Shown: positions 1 to 9,646, counted from the stretch's first letter. The stretch is 64,000 nucleotides of DNA from JAQVCM01 sp040403095 (GCA_040403095.1 JBBALI010000019.1:1-64000), one strand, 5' to 3'. Notes: a model not told the origin generated them from the sequence alone. Translations and numbers: made by a program.

Positions 1-19
1 TGGTTGTGATTAAATGAGA

Positions 20-101
20 TTTATGCGAAGTTCTTTCTTTTACCTTGATGTAAAAAAAGAACCAAAAAATCCCGATAAATGGATCGGGACAAGGCTACGC
101 A
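20..101 (-). repeat. Dispersed intergenic element, copy 1 (with inserted hairpin)
   Basis: Read on the minus strand this matches 14191-14232: both contain AGCCTTG, then GATTTTT, GGTTC, a T-run and TCAAG. This copy carries an extra hairpin, TCCCGAT / ATCGGGA with a 6-nt loop, at 70-89. Function unknown. Confidence 0.5.
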
Positions 102-650
102 ATCAAAGCTAAAAAATTCAAATGCGTGACTAAACAAAAGTCAATACCTCATATTGTAAGATTAAATTAATCGCTGAACGTGTATAATGCCGATATAGTT
201 TGAAAACAGTACTATTTAGGACTGTATTGAAAACATAATCGGTATAAACTCGCAACAAAGTCTGATTTATTTGCGAAGTTAGTCTATGCTCAAACAGTAC
301 TTTTGTTTGGTCGTCAAAAATTCCAATTTTTCTTAACGCTTTTATTGCTAAGGCCGGAAAAGTCTTAAAACTTGGGATTTTCGTTTTTTTCCTCCCCCTT
401 TGTCCTAGCGCTATCGCTGAGTCTTCAAAAGCTATCGCTTTTTCTCCTCCGAAGGGGGAAACTTAAATTTTCGTCAATATAGAGAGTTTCTATATTTGGC
501 TACAACATTTTCTTTTCTAGATAATTAATAATTGTGCATACTTCCCCCTTTGAGTTGCGAAGCATCCGACGAAGATAACAGGACCGAGCGGGAGGACCTT
601 TTTTCCTAAAATTAAATTAATCAGACTAAAAGATATTTAGACAGGTCTAA

Positions 651-689
651 TGTCTTAAAATCCTAATATCTTAACATCCTAATATCTCT
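651..689 (-). repeat. AT-rich dispersed repeat, related to the era-der spacer
   Basis: On the minus strand this reads as a run of the words GATATTAGGAT and TTTTAAGAC. The same words in the same order occur on the plus strand at 37838-37875. It is therefore one element in two places and two orientations; no coding potential. Confidence 0.5.
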
Positions 690-756
690 GACACCCCACA
701 ATAAAACCCAATAATTTTAGTTATCCATGATGTTCGAAAAATTGGAGATTTTAAAG

Positions 757-764
757 TAAATTCG
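757..764 (+). promoter_or_regulatory. Probable -7 element of the wzz-like gene
   Basis: TAAATTCG resembles the Bacteroidota -7 element TAnnTTTG and is followed by a 19-nt leader before the ATG at 784. The same TTCG variant is seen at 16766-16773. No clear -33 TTTG was found. Confidence 0.4.
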
Positions 765-783
765 CACACGCAAAAAGAAATAC

Positions 784-1779
784 ATGGAGCAAGAAAATAT
801 TGAATTTCAACAACAACGTCAAAATTTGATTCTGTTTGTTTGGAAAAAACGCAAAATTATTGGAATAGTGACCGCAGCAGCAGCTGTAATCTCATTGGTT
901 ATCTCATTCTTATTGACTCCTTTATACCTCTCAACTGCCATCGTTTTTCCAACGGCTACAAGTACAGTTTCCTTTTCTGAACAACGAAATGCGAAAGCTT
1001 CTTCCATGGATTTTGGAGAAGAAGAACAATCTGAACAAATGGTTCAAATCCTGCAATCTTCGCGCATCAGAGATAAAATCGTACAACGTTTTGACTTGTT
1101 CAAACATTACGACATCGACCTAGATGATCCGAATAAATTCTACAAATTGGGCAAAGCGTATGAAGAACACATTCTTTTTACCCGCACAAGATATGGCTCA
1201 ATTCAAATTGATGTATTAGATTCAGACAAAGAATTGGCTGCTGAAATCGCCAACAAAATTGTAGACCTCATCGATACCGTGAAAAATGATATGGTGAAGG
1301 AAAGAACAATTCCTGCGTTTGAAATCAGTCAGCGTAAAAAGCAATTGATTGAAACGAGTTTGAAAGAAATTAGAATGAAATTGGATAGCCTTTCTGCATT
1401 GGGCGTTGTTACGTCCGAAGGTCGCGCGACACTTTCTGCGGCTTACAACGAAGCGAAAGGTGCAGAAGACCGCAAGTTTTTCAAAGACAAACTGGAAATC
1501 AACATGAAATACGGTGCTGAATTTGACGGTTTGGCGATGTTGAGAGACGAAAAAATCGTGAAATTATCAGAGTTTGAAGTTGCTTACGAACAAGCAGAAT
1601 CTGATGCTTACGCCAATTTCAACCATAAATTTGTGGTAGAAAGAGCGGTTGTTGCCGACAAAAAAGACAGACCGAAAAAAGCAATCATCGTGATTGTAAG
1701 TGTTTTTGCTACTTTCATTTTCATGGTCTTTGCGTTATTGATTCAAGACCGCATTCAAGAATTGAGAAAAATCGCGTAA
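784..1779 (+). CDS. Wzz/GNVR-type polysaccharide chain-length determinant
   Basis: 331 residues. Predicted inner-membrane co-polymerase that sets the chain length of an O-antigen or exopolysaccharide. A membrane segment lies at about residues 24-47, followed by a large polar periplasmic part rich in Glu/Lys with helical coiled-coil character (about 170-290) and a second membrane segment near 300-322. There is no C-terminal tyrosine-kinase domain, so it is the kinase-less type. The start codon of the polymerase gene follows the stop without a gap, so the two are surely one transcript and probably act on the same glycan. Family assignment rests on topology and the N-terminal Wzz-like segment (residues 15-60). 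Confidence 0.8.
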   Translation: MEQENIEFQQQRQNLILFVWKKRKIIGIVTAAAAVISLVISFLLTPLYLSTAIVFPTATSTVSFSEQRNAKASSMDFGEEEQSEQMVQILQSSRIRDKIVQRFDLFKHYDIDLDDPNKFYKLGKAYEEHILFTRTRYGSIQIDVLDSDKELAAEIANKIVDLIDTVKNDMVKERTIPAFEISQRKKQLIETSLKEIRMKLDSLSALGVVTSEGRATLSAAYNEAKGAEDRKFFKDKLEINMKYGAEFDGLAMLRDEKIVKLSEFEVAYEQAESDAYANFNHKFVVERAVVADKKDRPKKAIIVIVSVFATFIFMVFALLIQDRIQELRKIA

Positions 1780-3222
1780 GTGCAGTTCGTTCGAACAAAT
1801 CGTTGGTTGTTGTTGGTTGGCGCCTTGTTCATTGCGCTTTCCTCCTATTTCATTTGGAAAAACCAGCTATACATGTTGGCTTTTCCGGTGGTGCTTTTGG
1901 CGATTTACAGCGCGGTTTTCAATACGCAATTCACTTTTTTGTTGCTGTTTTTACTAACGCCACTTTCTGTTAACATCGAAGAATATGTCAACGGATTTGG
2001 TTTGTTTGTTCCCACTGAGCCCTTGCTTTTTGGATTGATGCTCTTGCTGCTTTTTCAGCAAATCAAATACAAAGTTTTCCCTGATTTCATTTGGAAAAAT
2101 GCCATCGTTTGGGCCATTGGGTTGTATTTGCTTTGGGTGCTATTTACGTCTATCACCAGTGATTTACCGCTCGTTTCATTCAAATTTTTGCTGGCGCGCT
2201 TGTGGTTTATGATTCCGATGTTGTTCTACGGTTCACGCGTTTTCTTGTCAGAAAAAAACATCAAAACGTTCTTGTGGTTCTTCACCATTGGTATGACCAT
2301 CGCCATGGTTTACACCGTTTTCATGCACGCAAGTTATGCTTTCGGCGAAAAAGAAAGTCACTGGGTGATGTGGCCATTTTTCAAAGATCACACGATTTAC
2401 GGCGCGATGACCGCATTTTTGGTTCCACTCATTTTTGGAATTTACTTCTCCAAAAAACATTCGCCCTTGATCCAAGCGGTTTTGTTGGTTTTGATTGCCA
2501 TCAATTTGATTGCACTGTTTTTCTCCTACACACGCGCAGCTTGGTTGAGCATCATCGCTGCATTGTTTGTTTGGCTTTTGATTCACTTCAAAATCAAATT
2601 TAGCTTGATTTTGGGCGTCGTTGCAACGATTGGCGTTTTTGTATTTTTCTCTTGGACATCGATTGAACAAAGCATGTCGAAAAACAAATCAGAACACACG
2701 ACAGAAGATTTCGGAAAACGCTTGGAAAGTGCTGCAAACGTAACGACAGATGCATCCAATCTGGAAAGAATCAACCGTTGGTCGTGCGCGATTGCGATGT
2801 TTCAAGAACGTCCGATTGTTGGATTTGGTCCAGGAACTTACGCCTTTGAATACGCCAGATTTCAAGAGCCAGAAAATTTAACGATTATTTCCACGAATTT
2901 CGGCGACGGCGGAAATGCGCACAGCGAATATTTGGGTCCTTTGGCAGAAATGGGATTCATAGGATTGATCGTTGTTTTGATTCTAATTTCAGCGATTTTC
3001 TACAAAGGAATTACGCTTTACAACCGCTGGCCATCAGAAAAACGCGAAATGAAAGTGTTGATTCTCGCGATGATTTTGGCTTTGGTGACTTACTTCGTTC
3101 ATGGAATTTTGAACAACTATTTAGACACCGACAAAGCAGCGATTCCGATTTGGGGAATTTGTGCTTGTTTTATCGCGTTAGAGTTTAGGTTAAATGAAAG
3201 TAAATTGATAAAAGAAAAGTGA
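1780..3222 (+). CDS. O-antigen ligase/polymerase family membrane protein (Wzy/WaaL)
   Basis: 480 residues with about ten to twelve hydrophobic segments and one long periplasmic loop (about 310-390). That loop contains the family signature around RINRWSCAIAMFQERPIVGFGPGTY-like residues: a conserved Arg, the RPIxGFGPG turn, and a downstream NAHSEYLGPLAEMG motif with the conserved His. Such proteins join or polymerise undecaprenyl-linked glycans on the outer face of the inner membrane. The start is GTG, directly abutting the TAA of the Wzz-like gene, which argues for translational coupling. Polymerase versus ligase cannot be told from sequence; the Wzz partner favours polymerase. Confidence 0.8.
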   Translation: MQFVRTNRWLLLVGALFIALSSYFIWKNQLYMLAFPVVLLAIYSAVFNTQFTFLLLFLLTPLSVNIEEYVNGFGLFVPTEPLLFGLMLLLLFQQIKYKVFPDFIWKNAIVWAIGLYLLWVLFTSITSDLPLVSFKFLLARLWFMIPMLFYGSRVFLSEKNIKTFLWFFTIGMTIAMVYTVFMHASYAFGEKESHWVMWPFFKDHTIYGAMTAFLVPLIFGIYFSKKHSPLIQAVLLVLIAINLIALFFSYTRAAWLSIIAALFVWLLIHFKIKFSLILGVVATIGVFVFFSWTSIEQSMSKNKSEHTTEDFGKRLESAANVTTDASNLERINRWSCAIAMFQERPIVGFGPGTYAFEYARFQEPENLTIISTNFGDGGNAHSEYLGPLAEMGFIGLIVVLILISAIFYKGITLYNRWPSEKREMKVLILAMILALVTYFVHGILNNYLDTDKAAIPIWGICACFIALEFRLNESKLIKEK

Positions 3223-3237
3223 TTTTGTCATTTCCTA

Positions 3238-3245
3238 TACTTTTG
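3238..3245 (+). promoter_or_regulatory. -7 element of the T9SS cargo gene
   Basis: TACTTTTG is an exact TAnnTTTG match. The in-frame GTG at 3245 lies inside it, so translation must begin downstream, at the ATG at 3263. No well-spaced -33 TTTG is visible. Confidence 0.5.
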
Positions 3246-3262
3246 TGTACCTTTATTCCAAG

Positions 3263-5890
3263 ATGTTACTAAAAAGAATTTTCTCCTTCATGCTGATTTG
3301 CATTTCCTTGCAGGCGCATGCTACGCACAATCGCTCGGGAGAAATAACTTACAAACATCTTTACGGCAACACTTACGAATTTACCATCACCACTTGCACC
3401 AAATTAACCAGCGAAGCAAACCGCGCAGACTTGGAAATCAATTACGGAGATGGCACAATTGACACGATTCCTAGAGTGGTTTTTTACGATTTTCCTGCCA
3501 CTGACACCAAGCAAAATTACTACGTCGGAACGCATACTTACACTGGTCCAGGTACTTTTTTGATTCAGTGCGAAGATCCAAACCGAAACGCCAATGTCTT
3601 GAATATAGCCAATTCAGTCGATAAAATCTTTTGCATTCAAACATTGCTCATCATTTCGCCTTTTTTGGGAACGCCAAACAACAGTTTGCAATTGGTAGAT
3701 TGCCCTTGTCCGGAGGAAACGTGCACTGGACAACCGTGGATTTACAATTTTGGCGCTTACGATCCAGATGGCGACAGTTTATCTTACCAACTGATTCCTT
3801 GCAAAGGCGAAGATTGTTTCGACATGTCGATTCCTGATGTGTATCAGTTTCCGCAAGACGTTGGAGGAGGTTTACTCACGCTCGATGCAATAACGGGAAC
3901 ACTTTTTTGGAACGCACCAACGATTTCTGGTGAATACAATTTGGCGGTTGTCGTCACAGAATACCGCCGTGGAATTCGCATTGGATTTGTGATTCGCGAC
4001 ATGCAAGTGACTGTAAAAGGCGTTTGTTTGAATAATGCACCTTCCGTCTCATCAGTCAGTGATACTTGTGTTTTTGCCAACGAAAACATCGATTTTCAAG
4101 CGTTTGCGCAAGACGACCAAGCAACTGTACAAGACAATCCTGTGTTGCATTGGGAATATTTCGGCGAAGGTTTTTTCTTGGAAAATAATCCCGCCACCTT
4201 TGCTGCTTCTCCCAATGGAAACCCAATTACAGGAGATTTTCACTGGCAACCGGGTTGCGAAGCGGTGCGCAATAACGGCTACATTTTTACCTTGGAAGCC
4301 ACAGATGCTGGTCCAAACGTGATTTTGAAAGGCTTAGAAACATTCAACATCACCGTCAATGCACCGCCCGTTCAAAATTTGACTTTGACGGAATCATTGA
4401 ACACATTTGAACTCAATTGGGACGCTGCCGATTGTCCGCAAGTAGTTGGTTATAAATTGTATAAAAGCAACGACAGCATCGCATTAAATCCTGAAAATTG
4501 TTGCACGCCGAATTTCCCGTTGAGCATTGGCTACACGCTTTTGGCGGAAGTTGATGGAAAACAAACGACTACTTTCACAGATTCAAGCAATTTGGTGGTC
4601 GGAAATCAATATTGCTATTTAGTCACCGCAGTTTTTCAAAATGGCGCTGAAAGTTGCATTTCCAATCAAGTTTGCGGTGAAATGAATTTTCAGATTCCCG
4701 TGCTCACGCATGCAACGATTGGTTTCACAGATCCAATTTTGGGCGTTGACACTGTTCGTTGGACACATCCGAAAGAATTGGATTTGAACATTTACAGCGG
4801 TCCTTATCAGTACCGTTTGTATCAATCGACTTCCAACGCACTCAGTTTTGAGCCCGTTTTCACCACGGCGCCACAAAATACCTTGACGCAATGCGATACC
4901 TTTTTCATCAACCAAAATTTGCCCACTTCGACCAATGCTTTTCAGTATAAAGTCGCTTTGATCAACAACGGACAAGAATTGGGATTCAGTCCAACGGCGA
5001 CGACGATTTTCTTGAGTTTGGTGCCCAACGACAATCAACTGCAGTTGGTTTGGAATGAGATTGTTCCATGGACAAATACACTCTATGAAATCTGGAAAGA
5101 ATCGCCGACCAATTCAGGAAATTTTGTGTTGCTCGACATCATTTCAGAAAAAAGCTACATCGATTCAAACTTGTTGAACGAAACTTCTTATTGCTACAAA
5201 GTGCGAAGTATTGGCGCTTATTCTGTACCGGGAATTGTTTCGCCTTTGCTCAATTGGTCGAACATCGCGTGCGCGCAACCAACAGATTTAACACCACCTT
5301 GCGCCCCCACTTTAGGCAACTTGACCCAAAATTGTGAAACATTTCAAAACAGTCTTTTCTGGGAGCAAAACCCTGCTTTTTGTGCTGAAGACGTGGTTGG
5401 ATATCGCGTTTATTATTCACCAACGACTGACGGAAATTTTGAAGTCATTGCCGATTTTCCTGCAAGTTCAACAGGTTTCATTTTCAGTGATACGAGCAAT
5501 TTGGCAGGTTGTTTTTACGTGACGGCGTATGATTCTTTGCCCAATCAAAATGAAAGTGTCGCTTCCAACTTGATTTGCGTTGAGAATTGCGATCCTTCTT
5601 ACGAACTGCCAAACGTTTTCACGCCGAATGACGACGACAACAATGACGTTTTTCACCCTTTGATTCCCTACAAATTTATCGATGCAGTAGATTTAGTGAT
5701 TCTAAACCGCTGGGGAAATACCATTTTTGAAACCAAAGACCCGATGATTGGCTGGAATGGCAAAGACCAAAAAACAGGCGAATGGGTCACAGAAGGTGTT
5801 TATACGTATTTGTGTAAAGTGAAAATCAACACGCTGAGTGGCGAGAAATGGGTTACATTGCATGGATTTGTGCATGTCATTTTTGATTGA
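3263..5890 (+). CDS. Secreted multidomain protein with fibronectin-type repeats and T9SS type-B sorting domain
   Basis: 875 residues from the ATG at 3263; an in-frame GTG at 3245 is rejected because it sits in the promoter. A signal peptide (about residues 1-20, ending QAHA) is followed by a Cys-rich N-terminal region with a PKD-like GDG motif. Several fibronectin-III-like modules follow (about 365-780), each with paired Cys and a YKLYKS/YRVYYS-type strand. The last 90 residues are a CHU_C (gliding-motility-associated) domain with PNVFTPNDDDNNDVF and VILNRWGN, the type-B T9SS signal. It should be exported through the outer membrane, possibly as an adhesin. Partner and ligand are unknown. Confidence 0.85.
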   Translation: MLLKRIFSFMLICISLQAHATHNRSGEITYKHLYGNTYEFTITTCTKLTSEANRADLEINYGDGTIDTIPRVVFYDFPATDTKQNYYVGTHTYTGPGTFLIQCEDPNRNANVLNIANSVDKIFCIQTLLIISPFLGTPNNSLQLVDCPCPEETCTGQPWIYNFGAYDPDGDSLSYQLIPCKGEDCFDMSIPDVYQFPQDVGGGLLTLDAITGTLFWNAPTISGEYNLAVVVTEYRRGIRIGFVIRDMQVTVKGVCLNNAPSVSSVSDTCVFANENIDFQAFAQDDQATVQDNPVLHWEYFGEGFFLENNPATFAASPNGNPITGDFHWQPGCEAVRNNGYIFTLEATDAGPNVILKGLETFNITVNAPPVQNLTLTESLNTFELNWDAADCPQVVGYKLYKSNDSIALNPENCCTPNFPLSIGYTLLAEVDGKQTTTFTDSSNLVVGNQYCYLVTAVFQNGAESCISNQVCGEMNFQIPVLTHATIGFTDPILGVDTVRWTHPKELDLNIYSGPYQYRLYQSTSNALSFEPVFTTAPQNTLTQCDTFFINQNLPTSTNAFQYKVALINNGQELGFSPTATTIFLSLVPNDNQLQLVWNEIVPWTNTLYEIWKESPTNSGNFVLLDIISEKSYIDSNLLNETSYCYKVRSIGAYSVPGIVSPLLNWSNIACAQPTDLTPPCAPTLGNLTQNCETFQNSLFWEQNPAFCAEDVVGYRVYYSPTTDGNFEVIADFPASSTGFIFSDTSNLAGCFYVTAYDSLPNQNESVASNLICVENCDPSYELPNVFTPNDDDNNDVFHPLIPYKFIDAVDLVILNRWGNTIFETKDPMIGWNGKDQKTGEWVTEGVYTYLCKVKINTLSGEKWVTLHGFVHVIFD

Positions 5891-5956
5891 TTCGAACGAA
5901 TAAATTTGTTTCAAAAAACAAAAATTGCGTAACTAAGAATTCCTTTATAAAGAGAT

Positions 5957-6115
5957 TTAAATTAAACGGTTTTTCTTGTGGTTAACTTTACCTGGTTTAA
6001 TATAATAATTCCATTTACGTTTTCCGAGATCAATCCTAAATTCATTTTCTATGTCAAGTTTTTTGCAAGCTAACTAGATTGTTGCGCAAGAAATAAAGAT
6101 AAGTGTTGGTTTCAT
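5957..6115 (-). pseudogene. Small lipoprotein gene interrupted by an in-frame TAG
   Basis: Reading from the ATG at 6115 gives MKPTLIFISCATI, then TAG, then LACKKLDIENEFRIDLGKRK and on to YIKPGKVNHKKNRLI and TAA at 5957. Without the TAG this is a typical lipoprotein leader with a lipobox (I-L-A-C, wherein the Cys follows LA) and a polar 38-residue mature part. The stop sits inside the signal peptide, so the product is probably lost. It lies 22 nt after the stop of the T9SS cargo gene on the same strand. A related leader (MKPTFIF) occurs at 7127-7198, on the other side of that gene. Confidence 0.5.
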
Positions 6116-6137
6116 AAAATGACCATTTCCATTTAAT

Positions 6138-7115
6138 TCAATCTATTATAACTTGGACAAATTGTGTTTTTTGTATTACATCTCCAAAATTAGTTTCTGC
6201 TATAGCTTTTACAAAATATACTCCACAATTAAGCTGATTGCCTCGGGAATCTGAACCATCCCAAATATCTTTCAAACCATCAAATTCTTTTATAATATTT
6301 CCCCACCTATTTAGAATTTGAACTTGCAGGCTTGAGATGTTTTGGTGTTTAATTATGTATAAATCGTTAATGCCATCACCGTTAGAAGTTAAAAAGTTTG
6401 GTAATTTTAAAATTATGCTTAAAACAGAATCTTTATTGCAATTTGTAACTGTCACATCATCAAAAAAGTAAAAAGGAGCAAGATTTGTATTAGGCTGAAA
6501 TTGAATATTTTGATATTTTTCAATGTCTGGTCCAAAAAATCCAATATTTGCAAATTTTTCATTCCCTTTTGCAATATAATAACCACTAACTTCAATCCAT
6601 TCATTAACACTTAAATCTTGATTCGATTTTAAATGTGGGTTTTCATTCTGGATAATTAAAGTTGTAATAGTATCTTCACTGAAAAGCAAACCTACATATT
6701 CGACCCAATATAGCATATTTTCAATTCTGGAATTTTTTACCCAAAAGCTAACGCAATATGCAGAATCTTTGATAAGAGAGTCCTTTAATCTGACACTTGC
6801 AACTTCACGGTAATTATCTTCTTTTACATAGCCAAGTCCTATCATTCCATTTCCTATATGAGGATAGGAATAACCTCTGACTGTATTTGGAGGCTGAATT
6901 TCTGGAAAATTAAAACAAGTGTGCAATACATCCACTGTATTTAACTGATAATCAAAAGTAAACCAATCTTGAATAAATCCTTCAATTGGATGATCCAAAA
7001 AATCTAAAGTGCAATTGTTAATCAGCTCAAAACTTGGATTAGGAATCAAGTTTTGAGCTGAAATTTTGTAACTAAATAGCAAAATCAATAAGGTAGCTAT
7101 TTTTAAATTGAACAT
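6138..7115 (-). CDS. Secreted protein with T9SS type-B (CHU_C) sorting domain
   Basis: 325 residues. A signal peptide (about 1-20, ending ISAQ) is followed by NLIPNPSFE, the usual opening of a carbohydrate-binding-like jelly-roll module seen in many gliding-associated proteins (about 22-225). The CHU_C domain occupies about 238-325 with LTSNGDGINDLY, VQILNRWGN and a GVYF turn. It should be carried across the outer membrane by the T9SS. It is AT-richer than the neighbouring cargo gene at 3263 and is flanked by two related short leader sequences, which suggests a rearranged locus. Ligand unknown. Confidence 0.85.
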   Translation of the reverse strand: MFNLKIATLLILLFSYKISAQNLIPNPSFELINNCTLDFLDHPIEGFIQDWFTFDYQLNTVDVLHTCFNFPEIQPPNTVRGYSYPHIGNGMIGLGYVKEDNYREVASVRLKDSLIKDSAYCVSFWVKNSRIENMLYWVEYVGLLFSEDTITTLIIQNENPHLKSNQDLSVNEWIEVSGYYIAKGNEKFANIGFFGPDIEKYQNIQFQPNTNLAPFYFFDDVTVTNCNKDSVLSIILKLPNFLTSNGDGINDLYIIKHQNISSLQVQILNRWGNIIKEFDGLKDIWDGSDSRGNQLNCGVYFVKAIAETNFGDVIQKTQFVQVIID

Positions 7116-7126
7116 TTATTCTTTAA

Positions 7127-7198
7127 TTAAAATACTAATTCTCTATAATCAGTTTGAGATATGAGTGAGATGATTGAAAAAATGAAAGTTGGTTTCAT
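7127..7198 (-). pseudogene. Short leader-like ORF, remnant of a small lipoprotein gene
   Basis: The 23-codon frame starts MKPTFIFSIISLIS and ends at TAA 7127. Its first seven codons match the start of the broken lipoprotein at 6115 (ATGAAACCAAC in both). It lies between the promoter at 7231-7238 and the T9SS cargo gene starting at 7115. It is either a remnant or a translated leader; I favour remnant. Confidence 0.3.
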
Positions 7199-7230
7199 AA
7201 TATCTTGTCAATAACAAGCTTTATTCTAAC

Positions 7231-7259
7231 CAAATATAAAACTTTTGAACGAAAAGCAA
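7231..7259 (-). promoter_or_regulatory. Promoter for the 6138-7115 gene
   Basis: On the minus strand, TTG (7257-7259), 18 bases, then TATATTTG (7231-7238) fits the Bacteroidota -33/-7 pattern. Transcription would begin near 7225 and run through the short leader ORF. Confidence 0.5.
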
Positions 7260-7278
7260 CGCGAGATTCTATTTTTAT

Positions 7279-9501
7279 TTAAATCTTCACCCCAATCCCC
7301 ACATAAAAAGTACGCGCATTCGCTGGCAAAATTCCTGGTCCTGGATAACCTCCTGCTCTTCTGGTGCTGTATTTTTCGTTTGTCAGGTTGTTCACTCCGC
7401 CTTTCAAGTTAAATTTTCCTTGAAACAAATAGGTGAAAGAAGCATCCATCACAGTGTATCCGTCTAATTTTCCAATCGTTGCAAGCGCATTTGGCAGTTC
7501 TGTGTTGGCTGCATCTGTGTAAATCGCATCCACTTGATTGACTTGAAAAGTAGCTGAAAATTGTTTGTATTTGTAATTGAATCCGTAGCGCAAAATTTGG
7601 CGTGGTGCGTTTTCAACACGTTTGTTTTCAATTGATTTACTCGCATCATTGGCAATCGCTGGATTGTTCCATTGCGTATATTTCGCATCCACAAAAGCAT
7701 AATTCACAAACAACTTGAAATTCCCAATTTTGGAAGTTGACCTGAAAATGCGAATCGGGTCTAACTCCACAAAACTCTCAATTCCTTTGCTTTCGGAAGT
7801 CCCGATGTTTGTTCTGTAAGCGGCGCCGTTTTGAGATATTGAACCAATTCTGTTGTCGTAATTCACGAAAAAACCACCAATGTCAAAAGTCAAAAATGCT
7901 TTTACATATCCCCTGTATCCAAAATCCAAGTTGTATCCCTTGGAATCTTTGAGATTTGGGTCGATCACGTCTGTCGTTGCAGAAGGTGTCAATTCTGAAA
8001 AAGTCACAGGACGAAAAGATTGACTGAAATTGGCATATACATTCGTGTTTTTGATTTTGTATTCCATTCCCAAACCAAGCAAAATCACATTTCTATCCGC
8101 TTGATTTTCATTGATATTTCCAGTCGCAGAAGTGTTGATGTATCCTTTGGCGTTCGACTGAATCATTTCATAACGCACACCTGGCGTCACGTTTAAGTTT
8201 TTGCCAATTTTAAATAAATTCTCCGCGAAAACTGCCACATTTTTGGTGGTGAAATCCAACGAACGACTATAATCTTTGCCGCCATTCAATGCTGAGATTG
8301 AAAAATCAATGTCGTCGCCAGTAGTTCCAATTCCCAATTGGTTGCGGTTTGTTTTTCCTTGATAAACGCGCACGCCTGCCGCCAATGAATGCGTGTTTTT
8401 GAAAAGCGAATACGACTGCAAATAGCGAATTTCCGCTCCTAAATTGTTGTAATTGTCTCTATCAACCTGACGTGGATTAAAAGAACCAATCGCGGTATTA
8501 AAAGTATCCGCAATGTTGATTGCTTTCGTAAATCCAACGCTGTTTCTTTGCGCGATGGTACTGAAAATTTTGACATTCAACTTGCTGTTTGCATTGATTG
8601 CATAATCCAAATTTAAAGCAGTTGAATTCCATGGTGTGCTGAACCAATTTCTGGCGCGTAAACTTTGTCTTGAATCCGCATTGTACATAGAATCTGTCAA
8701 TCCACCCGGCTGCTGACTTTGGTAATTCATGCGCGTGTATTCGATGCTTAAATTCAACTTTTTGGTCAACTCAAAATTGAAATTGATATAGCCAGTATTG
8801 GTTTTGTACTCGCTATTTTCTCTCCAACCATCCGCACCTCTGTGGTGAAAATAGCCATAATAAGAGAACTTTTTGTATTTCCCACTGATGGCGTTGAATG
8901 CATTGTAAAGACCGTAAGAACCAGCCGTTTGTTGCGTCTCAAAGCTGAAAATTTTATTGGTTTGATTTTTCTTCACGACATAATTCAATAAACCACCGAA
9001 TTGCGTTCCATATTGCAAAGAAGAAGCCCCTCGAATCACTTCAATTCTCTCCAAAGCTTCCATCGGAGGTGTATAATATGCTTCAGGATAACCGTAAGCT
9101 TCCGAACTGATGTCGTAACCATTTTGGCGCACATTGAATTCCCATGAACGATTCGGACTCAATCCGCGAGTAGCAATTCCAACTTGAATTCCAGAGCCAT
9201 CGCTTTCCCAAACGGTCACACCCGGTACTTTTCCAAAAACTTGGCGCGCATTGTTGGTCGATAAATCCGCATCCAACGCGCCCATATTGATTATTTCATT
9301 CTTTTTCCCTGACAAGATTCTCATTCCATCTATTTCATTCAAATAAAAAACATCTTTGATCAACACTTTCTCAATGACCAAAACTTCAGATAAATTGTAT
9401 CCTTTCAATGAATCTTTTTTTATTGTATCACTCTGACCAATAGCAGTTAAAGAAAATAACGAAATTGAAAATAAAATATATGTGTGTCTAATTAAACCCA
9501 T
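7279..9501 (-). CDS. TonB-dependent outer-membrane receptor (siderophore/metal type)
   Basis: 740 residues from the ATG at 9501; an upstream in-frame GTG (9546) is rejected because a TTACTTTG -7 element at 9532-9539 lies downstream of it. A signal peptide (about 1-22) precedes a plug domain (about 55-180), which has NARQVFGKVPGVTVWE, a GLSPNRSWEFNVRQNG segment and ERIEVIRGASSLQYGTQFGG, the hallmark plug end. A 22-strand barrel follows, ending with an aromatic strand RTFYVGIGVKI. The plug resembles FecA-like ferric dicitrate receptors, but substrate cannot be assigned. There is no carboxypeptidase-like N-terminal domain and no SusD partner, so glycan uptake is unlikely. Confidence 0.9.
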   Translation of the reverse strand: MGLIRHTYILFSISLFSLTAIGQSDTIKKDSLKGYNLSEVLVIEKVLIKDVFYLNEIDGMRILSGKKNEIINMGALDADLSTNNARQVFGKVPGVTVWESDGSGIQVGIATRGLSPNRSWEFNVRQNGYDISSEAYGYPEAYYTPPMEALERIEVIRGASSLQYGTQFGGLLNYVVKKNQTNKIFSFETQQTAGSYGLYNAFNAISGKYKKFSYYGYFHHRGADGWRENSEYKTNTGYINFNFELTKKLNLSIEYTRMNYQSQQPGGLTDSMYNADSRQSLRARNWFSTPWNSTALNLDYAINANSKLNVKIFSTIAQRNSVGFTKAINIADTFNTAIGSFNPRQVDRDNYNNLGAEIRYLQSYSLFKNTHSLAAGVRVYQGKTNRNQLGIGTTGDDIDFSISALNGGKDYSRSLDFTTKNVAVFAENLFKIGKNLNVTPGVRYEMIQSNAKGYINTSATGNINENQADRNVILLGLGMEYKIKNTNVYANFSQSFRPVTFSELTPSATTDVIDPNLKDSKGYNLDFGYRGYVKAFLTFDIGGFFVNYDNRIGSISQNGAAYRTNIGTSESKGIESFVELDPIRIFRSTSKIGNFKLFVNYAFVDAKYTQWNNPAIANDASKSIENKRVENAPRQILRYGFNYKYKQFSATFQVNQVDAIYTDAANTELPNALATIGKLDGYTVMDASFTYLFQGKFNLKGGVNNLTNEKYSTRRAGGYPGPGILPANARTFYVGIGVKI

Positions 9502-9531
9502 CTGACTGTAAATTTTAAAAGTAATTTTTTG

Positions 9532-9539
9532 CAAAGTAA
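9532..9539 (-). promoter_or_regulatory. -7 element of the TonB-dependent receptor gene
   Basis: On the minus strand GTTACTTTGCA includes TTACTTTG; the identical 11-mer precedes era (36926-36936). It fixes the receptor start at 9501 rather than the upstream GTG. Confidence 0.45.
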
Positions 9540-9646
9540 CGGACACATGTGACTTTTAACAATACCACAAAAAAGGTATTTTAGAATGATTCTAGATAAG
9601 AACGAAAATAATTCGCTGCGCTACAAAATTCAATATCTTGTTTTCA

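Larger units (their letters stand above)
1..783. other. Repeat-rich intergenic region without a convincing gene
   Basis: No open frame here has coding character. It holds a hairpin element (20-101), inverted runs of the type TCCCCCTTTG at 393-402 and 541-552 facing its near-complement at 450-459, and an AT-rich repeat (651-689) whose inverse occurs at 37838-37875 between era and der. These look like dispersed Bacteroidota intergenic repeats, perhaps with terminator activity. The promoter of the following wzz-like gene lies at the right end. Confidence 0.6.

Noticed and set aside
1..783. A coding gene in the first 783 bases
   Set aside because: All frames are short, interrupted and occupied by repeats.
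3245..3262. GTG start of the T9SS cargo gene at 3245
   Set aside because: It lies in the -7 element; the ATG at 3263 gives a normal signal peptide.
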